From positions 172,645-236,644 of the forward strand of contig NW_003314303.1 of the NCBI RefSeq assembly GCF_000143415.4: DNA of 64,000 bases. The letters are read 5' to 3'. This DNA is from Selaginella moellendorffii (Eukaryota; Streptophyta; Lycopodiopsida; Selaginellales; Selaginellaceae). Position numbers and translations under genes: made by a program. The notes under the pieces are model-generated. The model was not told where the DNA came from and did no database searches. It was given only the letters and a program-made list of their open reading frames with translations. This document shows, piece after piece, positions 12,725 to 19,338 of the stretch (position 1 is the first letter of the stretch; each line of letters opens with the position of its first letter).

Positions 12725-13080
12725 TTGGACTTGGACTCGAACTCAGTCTCGATCTTGGTCCCGGTTTCAGACTCGGACTCGGTCTCGGTCTCGGTCTCAG
12801 TCTTGGTTCCATCTCGGACTCCATCTCGAGTCCATCTCGGACTCCATCTTGGATTCCATTTTGGACTCCATCTCGGACTCCATCTCGGGTCCATCTCGGA
12901 CTCCATCTCGAACTCCATCTCGGACTCCATCTTGGGTCCATCTCGAACTCCATCTCAGACTCCATCTCGGGTCCATCTTGGATTCCATCTCAGACTCCAT
13001 CTCAGACTCCACTTCGGGTCCATCTCGGACTCCACTCGGGTCCATCTCGGACTCCAACTCGGACTCCACTTCGGGTCCCT
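12725..13080. repeat. Minisatellite, ~12-15 bp unit
   Basis: The repeats read TCGGACTCCATC, with variants CTCGGGTCCATC and TTGGACTCC, for about 350 bp. All six frames stay open through much of it because the unit carries no stop codon. Several apparent Asp/Ser/Arg- or Trp/Arg-rich open frames here are therefore not genes. Confidence 0.9.
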
Positions 13081-13407
13081 TTTTGGAGCCTTGCTTATTG
13101 GTTGCCTCGTGCTCGCTCCTCGAGCACATTGTTGAGAGTTCCACTCCCGCTCTCGACCTTCCAAGTCAAAGCTTTTAGTCCAAACGTGTTACACTCGTTT
13201 GGCTTTTGCTTCGGCCACTACCACATGGTACCCTTTCCGGCTCTACTTTGGGGCCTAGGGATTTTGTGTCTCATAGTTGGGTATGATGTTAGTGGAACTG
13301 TCGTACCTAGGCAAAACACATGCTGCATGTTTGCTATCATGAAACCCATCATATGTGTTTTTGCAGAAGGCATGATAGGTCCACAGGAAAATAAAAATGT
13401 TTAGAAA

Positions 13408-13735
13408 TTAGATAAAAATATAAAATACATACTCACCTTTTCAAGCTTCCCTTGGACACCCCTCGTATCAACACCAATAGGATCCATGATGCACCCGGAA
13501 GAGAATGACTTAAAATGAATTTTTGCTGCACACGTCATAAGCTCATACATCCAGTTGGGGTCGTTTGGTAGGATGAAGACGACATGGCCAGCTTCGAGCA
13601 TAAGTGCTTCGGACAAGAGGAATGCATCGCGTATGTGATCAGGTGTGAGAAATTTTCAGTCCTAAATTTTTCCCATCGATATCTGAAAGACCATCTAGAA
13701 AGTCAAAGAGAATGAAGTCCGCAACTGAGAGCAAT
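13408..13735 (-). pseudogene. 3' part of an interrupted methylase-like gene
   Basis: On the minus strand the chromovirus insertion site leads directly into a frame reading V-A-D-F-I-L-F-D-F-L-D-G-L. After an apparent one-base A-run slip near 13655 it continues as P-D-H-I-R-D-A-F-L-L-S-E-A-L through to K-L-E-K before a GTGAGT donor near 13433. The joined frame is open across the GCAAT target site when the retroelement is ignored, so the gene existed before the insertion. Together with the fragment at 634-1040 it suggests a protein ending in a beta-type methyltransferase-like domain. This is inference from motif pattern. The frame slip means it was probably already dead. Confidence 0.4.
13731..13735. 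other. Target-site duplication, left copy (GCAAT)
   Basis: GCAAT immediately precedes the 5' LTR and is repeated at 19339-19343 directly after the 3' LTR. A five-base duplication is normal for Ty3/gypsy integrases. Confidence 0.95.
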
Positions 13736-13763
13736 TGTCAGGAATCCCCCAATTCTTGCTACA

Positions 13764-13905
13764 TTCCTGACTCTCGCCGGATTCCTGACCTGCAGACCAC
13801 ATTCCTGACTCTCGAGACACTTCTCTATTCCTGACTCTCGAGACACTTCCCTATTCCTGACTCTCGAGACACTTCCCGATTCCTGAGTCTCGAGCCACAT
13901 TCCTG
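13764..13905 (+). repeat. U3 tandem repeats with CTCGAG cores
   Basis: Imperfect units of about 18-27 bp beginning ATTCCTGA recur about seven times. The central ones share CTCTCGAGACACTTC. They lie upstream of the TATA box, where enhancer-like repeats of LTR promoters usually sit. A regulatory role is inferred from position only. Confidence 0.75.
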
Positions 13906-13987
13906 ATGATGATGTGGCGCCTCCTCAACCTCAGCTGTATTTAGGCTGTCCTCGATCCAAGAGTGGTGGAGCTTCATCAACCTATAG

Positions 13988-13995
13988 TATATATA
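13988..13995 (+). promoter_or_regulatory. TATA box of the chromovirus LTR promoter
   Basis: TATATATA in the 5' LTR, with an identical copy in the 3' LTR. A start 25-32 bases downstream would fall at about 14015-14022. That is where the segment complementary to the primer site begins (14018). Confidence 0.7.
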
Positions 13996-14017
13996 GGTTA
14001 GCCTTGTTCCATTTCTC

Positions 14018-14032
14018 CACAATCTGAATCAA
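14018..14032 (+). other. Putative self-primer segment at the RNA 5' end
   Basis: CACAATCTGAATCAA is perfectly complementary, over all 15 bases, to 14125-14139 just after the 5' LTR. It sits at the predicted transcription start. In Tf1 of fission yeast the first bases of the RNA fold back and prime reverse transcription, and this layout matches that. The transcription start itself is inferred. Confidence 0.75.
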
Positions 14033-14124
14033 CACCAGTCTAAGGCCTCTTCTTTGTTTTCACTAGCTTTTTCTCTTTGTCTTTAGCATTTTCCAGTCTT
14101 GATCTTGTTGGGGGTCTTGACAGT

Positions 14125-14139
14125 TTGATTCAGATTGTG
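14125..14139 (+). other. Primer-binding position of the chromovirus (self-primed)
   Basis: TTGATTCAGATTGTG begins two bases after the 5' LTR end (14122). It does not begin with TGG, as a tRNA-CCA-complementary site would. Its full length pairs with 14018-14032 of the same RNA. Confidence 0.75.
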
Positions 14140-14219
14140 TTTTTTGCTTTTCTTTTAGCTTGTTTTGATTATTTGATTGCCTTTGTCTTTTCCCCCCTTT
14201 CTTTTCTTTCTTCTTGCCA

Positions 14220-15191
14220 ATGGAGTCTCCAAGCCATCCTGATTTCTTTGCCGAAGTCCTTGCAAAAATCCAGTCTGAGAATACCGAGCTGAAGGCGACC
14301 CTTCTTCGCATGCAGCAGGAGCTTGCTTCACTTTCGGCTCAAGGATCCAGCAAAGTTCCTGAACCGAAGGTGAGTTTCCCGGCGAAATTTTCAGGCAAGC
14401 GTTCGGAGCTTCGTGGATTTTTGAATCAAATGGAGCTAATCTTTGCACTTCAACATCGGCGGTACCCCACTCCCGAGTCTCAAATCGGCGCGATTGGGAC
14501 GTTGCTCGAGGGTGCAGCTTTGTCATGGTTTTCTCCTCTTCTGGAGAAGAGCATGAAAGGGGTCGTGGTTCCGGAGCTGATGGATCTTCAATTGTTCAAA
14601 GAGAAGCTCGAAGCATGTTTTGGCGAGACGGATCGGGTTCGGGCTGCTACCACAAAGATGAGACGTCTCTCTCAAGGGTCTCGTCCTGCCTCGATCTACG
14701 CTGCAGAGTTCCAACTCCTTGCCTTGGACACTCAGTGGGATGAGCGAGCCCTGATTGACCAATTTCGTTTCGGCCTCAACAACGGTGTCAAGGATTTGTT
14801 GCTCACCATGGAGGATCCCAAGGACCTGTCGGACGCCATCAACAAAGCTGTTCAATGTGACAATCGTCTCTTTGAACGTTGTCAGGAAAGTCACCGTGCC
14901 GCTGTTTTTCCGTCCCAGACTCAGGAATCCCAGCTTGAGTCTTCGGGGCATAGTCCTGAACCTACTGCTCCGGTCCCGATGGATATTTCTGGTACTCCCC
15001 GACTCATTAGAGGGAAGTTGAGTCCTGCTGAGAGGCAACGTCGAATATCTCATAATCTTTGCCTCTACTGTGCTGATCCTAATCACAAAGCAGCTGTGTG
15101 TCCCAGGAAGCCTCCCCGATTGCTCGAGTTCACTCTGCCTCAAAATCCACCACTGTTGCAGTCGGGAAACGACCCTGTCCAAACAGAGTAG
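14220..15191 (+). CDS. gag: Gag of the chromovirus
   Basis: This 323-residue Gag polyprotein would form the virus-like particle and bind the genomic RNA. The first in-frame ATG (14220) is used, and an upstream TTG is not needed. An N-terminal coiled-coil-like stretch (E-N-T-E-L-K-A-T-L-L-R-M-Q-Q-E-L, residues ~18-33) precedes the retrotransposon Gag core. That core has F-x-G-K-R-S-E-L-R-G-F-L near residue 56, W-F at ~102 and A-L-I-D-Q-F near 178. A CCHC zinc knuckle (C-L-Y-C, then H, then C-P) lies at ~281-295. The frame closes at TAG 15189-15191, inside the loop of a stem-loop. Pol overlaps it in the -1 frame. The layout resembles sushi-group Gag, including the short basic segment just before the knuckle. 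Confidence 0.93.
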   Translation: MESPSHPDFFAEVLAKIQSENTELKATLLRMQQELASLSAQGSSKVPEPKVSFPAKFSGKRSELRGFLNQMELIFALQHRRYPTPESQIGAIGTLLEGAALSWFSPLLEKSMKGVVVPELMDLQLFKEKLEACFGETDRVRAATTKMRRLSQGSRPASIYAAEFQLLALDTQWDERALIDQFRFGLNNGVKDLLLTMEDPKDLSDAINKAVQCDNRLFERCQESHRAAVFPSQTQESQLESSGHSPEPTAPVPMDISGTPRLIRGKLSPAERQRRISHNLCLYCADPNHKAAVCPRKPPRLLEFTLPQNPPLLQSGNDPVQTE

Positions 15192-15208
15192 GAGCTGTCT
15201 GTTTGGAC
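15164..15208 (+). promoter_or_regulatory. -1 ribosomal frameshift signal between gag and pol
   Basis: The heptamer G-GGA-AAC (15164-15170) is in the correct phase with the gag codons TCG-GGA-AAC. After a six-base spacer (15171-15176) a perfect 10-bp stem forms between 15177-15186 and 15199-15208, with a 12-base loop that contains the gag stop. The same heptamer type is used by visna virus and by the sushi-derived gene PEG10. A short GGAG in the loop could pair with CTCC just after the stem to make a pseudoknot, but this is speculative. Confidence 0.9.
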
Positions 15209-18200
15209 TCCCCAAATAAAAATCACTTTTCTTCCTTATCAAGCTCCTCACCACCTTTCATCAAAGCCACCACCAATTCCCGCAACTTCCGCGTCCCATG
15301 TCTCCTTTCTTTCACCGGACAATCAGGACTCAAGGCTTTGGCGCTACTGGACTCGGGTGCAACTTCCTGCTTCATGGACACGGACTTTGCTGCCCGACAT
15401 CACGTTCCTCTTTCTCCTACCATACGGGATCTGAGGGTTGAAGGCATCGGCGGGCATTTTGTGTCTCCATCTTCTGGACTTAGGGAAACGTTGCCCGTTC
15501 GAGTACACATCGGGTCCACCGTCACCGATATCGCCTTCAACATCATCAACAGCAAGTCTTCCTCTGTGGTGCTCGGTCTTCCTTGGTTCCAACTACATCA
15601 GCCTCAGATTTGTTGGAAGGACTTACAGCTCATCTCTCCCACATCACCATCTCCCACGGCTTCCCCTGGTGTTCATCGAGTCCGAATCAGGAAAAGTTCC
15701 CTAAACTCAAGTCGGGGTTCTGTTCCTGACTCTACGCAATTTTCATCCTCTTCTTTTTTCTCTCTTCCCTCTTACACTGGACAGTATCCTCGTCTCATCA
15801 TTCCATTTAGTCGTACTCTTCCTCCTATCTCCACAATCACTATGAAAGAACTCCTTCATGAAGAACCTCTTTTTCTTTTTGCTTTGCATGTTTCTCCTGT
15901 CAGTCTTCCTGAGAAGTATCATGATTTTGGGGATGTGTTTGACAAGAAAAAAGCTAGTGTACTGCCTGTTCATCGGCCTTATGATTGTCCCATTGATTTA
16001 CAGGAAGGAGCGTCACCTCCGTGGGGGCCTATCTACGGGTTATCCCCGTCCGAGCTTAAGGCCCTCAAAGAGTACGTGGATGAGAACCTTGCCTCGGGCT
16101 ACATTCAGCATTCGCAGTCCCCGGCTGGAGCGCCTGTCTTCTTTGTCAAGAAGAAGGATGGGAGCTTGCGGCTAGTCATCGACTACCGAGGTTTGAACAA
16201 GGTGACTGTTCGGAACCGTTATCCGCTGCCCCTGATCTCGGACCTGTTGGAACGCCTCGGCGGTGCCCGCTTCTTCACCAAGATCGACCTCCGTGGAGCA
16301 TACAACCTGATCCGGATCCGGCCTGGTGATGAATGGAAGACTGCGTTCCGAACCCGCTATGGCCACTTTGAGTACACTGTCATGCCATTTGGCTTGACAA
16401 ATGCTCCAGCGGTTTTCCAACACATGGCGAACGACGTTTTTCGGGAGTTTCTTGATCAGATGGTGATCGTCTACCTCGATGACATCCTCATCTACTCAAA
16501 AACTCAGGAGGAGCATGACGAACATGTTCGCAAGGTGCTAGCGAAGCTGCGAGAACACGGCCTAGTATACGCGAAGCTTGAGAAATGTTCCTTTGATCAG
16601 CAGTCTATGGAGTTCCTTGGGTACATTGTCACTCCTAAGGGTATCACGATGGATCCTGCAAAAGTCAAGACTATTCTCGAATGGGAGCCTCCACAATCAA
16701 TGTCGGACGTTCAGGTTTTCCTTGGCTTCGCCAACTTCTACCGCAAATTCATTGATCACTACTCTGACATTGTCCTTCCTCTCACACATCTCACTCGCAA
16801 GGATGTTCCCTTCTCTTGGTCTGCTGCTGCCCAGCAGGCTTTCGACACACTCAAGGCGGCCTTCAGTTCTGCTCCTGTCTTGATCCATGCTGATTCCTCA
16901 CAACCTTTCTTCATCGAGGCTGACGCCTCCGACTTTGCCATTGGTGCTGTGCTATCTCAACTCGGAGCGGATCACGAACTTCATCCGGTCGCTTTCCATT
17001 CTCGGAAATTCCAGCCTGCGGAGATCAATTACGAAATCCACGACAAGGAGCTTCTTGCCATCGTGGATTCCTTTGGAGAGTGGCGCCGTTTCTTGGAGGG
17101 GGCGAGCCATCAAACAACAGTCTGGACGGATCACAAAAATCTCGAGTACTTTGCCACTTCCCGAGTTTTAAGCCGTCGTCAAGCAAGGTGGGCACAATTC
17201 CTAAGTCGGTTTGACTTTGTTATCAAGTACAGACCTGGAAAGTTTCAAGGCCTTCCTGATGCTCTTTCAAGGCGCTCCTATCTCAGTCTCAGGCCTGGTA
17301 ATCCTGCCTTCGATCAACAGGATCAAGTTATCCTCGGTCCTGATCGGCTTCAAGTTATGGCAATTTCCCTGGCCCCTCAGGACTCCTCCTTGATGGATGC
17401 AATCAGAAACGATCTTCAATCCGATGATCTCGCTAGCGACATTTTTCCCCATCTTCAGGCTGGACACCCAGTGACTCCCGACTGCCGGCGATTTGACGAG
17501 TTCGAGTTCTTAGATGGCTTATTGTACCGTGGGGAGCAACTTTACGTTCCTGAAGGTGATGCTCGAAGGTTGATCCTGATGGCGTGCCATGATAGCCCGA
17601 CTGCTGGTCACTTCGGCATTGCGAAAACCTATGAGCTAGTTGCACGGGACTTTTGGTGGCCTCACATGGACGACTACATCAAAGCTTTTGTTACCTCCTG
17701 TGACACTTGTGCCCGGAATAAGGTACCTCGCCACCTTCCTTCAGGTTTGCTTCGTTCCCTTCCGGTCCCTTCAGGTCCTTGGGAATCCATCTCCATGGAT
17801 TTCTTGAGTGATCTTCCGAGTTCTGGAGGCTTCAACAGCATTTTAGTCGTGGTGGATCGCTTCACAAAGATGGCGCACTTCTTGCCATGTACCAAGGAGT
17901 TTTCGGGCGAGGACATGGCAAAACTGGTATTCAGGGAAATTTTCCGACTTCATGGGATTCCTACAGATGTGGTTTCGGATCGGGGGCCTCAGTTCATCTC
18001 TCATTTCTGGCAACGGTTTTTGCAGTTGCTTGGAGTGAAGGCCAACCTCTCTTTGGCATATCATCCTCAAACTGATGGGCAGTCCGAGCGAACGATTCAG
18101 ACATTGGAACAATTCTTGAGGTGCTTCATCAACTATCATCAGGATAACTGGTTCGATATCCTTCCCCTTGCTGAGTTCTCCTATAACAACTCTGTTCACT

Positions 18201-18940
18201 CCTCTCTTCGAGTTTCCCCCTTCTTTGCGAACTCTGGCCGAAATCCCCGATTCAATCTCTCACTTCCTTCTCCATCTGAATCCTCTCGTTCAAATCCCCG
18301 CTTTGAATCATTTCTCTCCAACCTTCAGGAAATCCACAACTCCATCTCCTTCCACCTCCATCGTGCTCAGGAATCTCATAAAACATTTGCCAATGTCCAT
18401 CGTCAGGATTGTCCCCCTTACAATATCGGGGATAAAGTCTGGCTCCTCAGGCAAAATATCTCCACCACCAGGCCCTGTCCAAAACTCGATTTCAAACGCC
18501 TTGGTCCTTTCCCTATCATTGCCATCATTAATCCTGTCACTTATCGCCTTGCACTTCCCTCCTCATATCAAATTCACCCCGTTTTTCACTCCTCTCTCCT
18601 TGAGCCTTATATTCCCAGTCCTATTCCAAATCGGGTCATTCCTCCGCCTCCACCAGTGCAGCTCGAGGATGGGTCTGAGTACGAGGTTCAGGACATCCTT
18701 GATTCCAAGATTTCACGATCTACACTCTACTATCTGGTGGACTGGAAGGGTTACGGACCTGAGGAACGCACTTGGGAACCTGCGGACAACCTGATTCATT
18801 CTCCTGACCTTGTTCAGGACTTCCACCGCCGCTATCCTTCTCATCCCAGTCCTCATTCTTTTTCTCCATCTCCCATCCCTCGCCGCTCATCTCATCCTCC
18901 TCTTCGTTCTCGTTCACATCCTCGTTCCACTCGTTCTTGA
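15170..18940 (+). CDS. pol: Pol of the chromovirus (PR-RT-RNaseH-INT-chromodomain)
   Basis: Pol is read in the -1 frame relative to gag. The frame is open from at least 15098, but synthesis as a Gag-Pol fusion would enter at about 15170. No ATG is needed. The aspartic protease active site L-L-D-S-G-A-T lies at 15341-15361. Reverse transcriptase has V-I-D-Y-R-G-L-N near 16177 and Y-L-D-D at 16472-16483. RNase H has E-A-D-A-S with its Asp near 16922, plus a downstream W-T-D. Integrase has an HHCC zinc region (~17588-17720) and a D, D, E triad (M-D-F near 17798, S-D-R-G-P-Q near 17976, S-E-R-T near 18085). A chromodomain (I-L-D-S ... Y-L-V-D-W-K-G-Y ... T-W-E-P) lies at ~18685-18830 and ends in a basic tail. 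No stops or frameshifts are seen, so the enzyme set looks functional. Confidence 0.95.
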   Translation, partial: RPCPNRVGAVCLDSPNKNHFSSLSSSSPPFIKATTNSRNFRVPCLLSFTGQSGLKALALLDSGATSCFMDTDFAARHHVPLSPTIRDLRVEGIGGHFVSPSSGLRETLPVRVHIGSTVTDIAFNIINSKSSSVVLGLPWFQLHQPQICWKDLQLISPTSPSPTASPGVHRVRIRKSSLNSSRGSVPDSTQFSSSSFFSLPSYTGQYPRLIIPFSRTLPPISTITMKELLHEEPLFLFALHVSPVSLPEKYHDFGDVFDKKKASVLPVHRPYDCPIDLQEGASPPWGPIYGLSPSELKALKEYVDENLASGYIQHSQSPAGAPVFFVKKKDGSLRLVIDYRGLNKVTVRNRYPLPLISDLLERLGGARFFTKIDLRGAYNLIRIRPGDEWKTAFRTRYGHFEYTVMPFGLTNAPAVFQHMANDVFREFLDQMVIVYLDDILIYSKTQEEHDEHVRKVLAKLREHGLVYAKLEKCSFDQQSMEFLGYIVTPKGITMDPAKVKTILEWEPPQSMSDVQVFLGFANFYRKFIDHYSDIVLPLTHLTRKDVPFSWSAAAQQAFDTLKAAFSSAPVLIHADSSQPFFIEADASDFAIGAVLSQLGADHELHPVAFHSRKFQPAEINYEIHDKELLAIVDSFGEWRRFLEGASHQTTVWTDHKNLEYFATSRVLSRRQARWAQFLSRFDFVIKYRPGKFQGLPDALSRRSYLSLRPGNPAFDQQDQVILGPDRLQVMAISLAPQDSSLMDAIRNDLQSDDLASDIFPHLQAGHPVTPDCRRFDEFEFLDGLLYRGEQLYVPEGDARRLILMACHDSPTAGHFGIAKTYELVARDFWWPHMDDYIKAFVTSCDTCARNKVPRHLPSGLLRSLPVPSGPWESISMDFLSDLPSSGGFNSILVVVDRFTKMAHFLPCTKEFSGEDMAKLVFREIFRLHGIPTDVVSDRGPQFISHFWQRFLQLLGVKANLSLAYHPQTDGQSERTIQTLEQFLRCFINYHQDNWFDILPLAEFSYNNSVHSSLRVSPFFANSGRNPRFNLSLPSPSESSRSNPRFESFLSNLQEIHNSISFHLHRAQESHKTFANVHRQDCPPYNIGDKVWLLRQNISTTRPCPKLDFKRLGPFPIIAIINPVTYRLALPSSYQIHPVFHSSLLEPYIPSPIPNRVIPPPPPVQLEDGSEYEVQDILDSKISRSTLYYLVDWKGYGPEERTWEPADNLIHSPDLVQDFHRRYPSHPSPHSFSPSPIPRRSSHPPLRSRSHPRSTRS

Positions 18941-18950
18941 GGAGGGGGTG
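18939..18950 (+). other. Polypurine tract
   Basis: GAGGAGGGGGTG overlaps the pol stop codon and ends one base before the 3' LTR, as expected for the plus-strand primer. Confidence 0.9.
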
Positions 18951-18951
18951 C

Positions 18952-19338
18952 TGTCAGGAATCCCCCAATTCTTGCTACATTCCTGACTCTCGCCGAATTC
19001 CTGACCTGCAGACCACATTCCTGACTCTCGAGACACTTCTCTATTCCTGACTCTCGAGACACTTCCCTATTCCTGACTCTCGAGACACTTCCCGATTCCT
19101 GAGTCTCGAGCCACATTCCTGATGATGATGTGGCGCCTCCTCGACCTCAGCTGTATTTAGGCTGTCCTCGATCCAAGAGTGGTGGAGCTTCATCAACCTA
19201 TAGTATATATAGGTTAGCCTTGTTCCATTTCTCCACAATCTGAATCAACACCAGTCTAAGGCCTCTTCTTTGTTTTCACTAGCTTTTTCTCTTTGTCTTT
19301 AGCATTTTCCAGTCTTGATCTTGTTGGGGGTCTTGACA
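18952..19338 (+). repeat. 3' LTR of the chromovirus
   Basis: 387 bp, identical to 13736-14122 except at two positions. It is followed directly by the GCAAT target duplication. Confidence 0.95.

Larger units (their letters stand above)
11716..13390 (-). repeat. 5' LTR of element B (outer end approximate)
   Basis: The inner end (TGTAAG on the plus strand, CTTACA on the minus strand) is followed by a primer site. Bases 11728-12296 match 1-570 in inverted orientation. Bases 12640-12715 match the middle of the element-A LTR in inverted orientation. The outer boundary was not seen directly and is placed before the unrelated gene remnant that starts near 13408. The interior holds a C homopolymer and a GA/CT minisatellite. 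Open frames across it are repeat artefacts. Confidence 0.55.
13736..14122 (+). repeat. 5' LTR of the chromovirus
   Basis: 387 bp, starting TGTCAGGAAT and ending GGTCTTGACA. It differs from the 3' LTR at two positions, G/A in the CTCTCGCCG(G/A)ATTCC segment and A/G in CCTC(A/G)ACCTC. The U3 part carries tandem ATTCCTGACTCTCGAGACAC-type repeats, then a TATA box and the self-primer segment. Confidence 0.95.
13736..19338 (+). mobile_element. Young, apparently intact Ty3/gypsy chromovirus
   Basis: A complete element of 5603 bp. It has 387-bp LTRs with TGTCA...TGACA termini that differ at only two positions, and a perfect 5-bp target duplication. A short leader of 97 bases precedes gag. It carries an open gag with a CCHC knuckle, an open pol in the -1 frame (protease, reverse transcriptase, RNase H, integrase, chromodomain) and a polypurine tract touching the 3' LTR. 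No tRNA-type primer site follows the 5' LTR. Instead the primer position is complementary to the predicted start of the element's own RNA. The Gag layout and priming resemble the Tf1/sushi group of chromoviruses. It is inserted in a decayed minus-strand gene and is likely to be recently active. Confidence 0.95.

Noticed and set aside
12725-13080. CRISPR-like regular array
   Set aside because: The unit is only 12-15 bp with no unique spacers, and the surroundings are plant nuclear DNA. It is a minisatellite.
12481-13404. Long open frame of about 300 codons, and several antisense ones
   Set aside because: They run through a stop-free minisatellite and poly-C inside an LTR. Composition is repeat-driven, and all frames are open alike.
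14123-14140. tRNA primer-binding site for the chromovirus
   Set aside because: The sequence does not begin with TGG and matches no tRNA 3' end that I know. The complementarity to the LTR explains it better.
14214-14219. Upstream TTG start for gag
   Set aside because: An ATG lies two codons later, and the leader needs no unusual start.
15189-15191. Stop-codon readthrough as the way to make Gag-Pol
   Set aside because: Pol is in the -1 frame relative to gag, so suppression of the TAG would not reach it. A proper slippery site and stem-loop are present.
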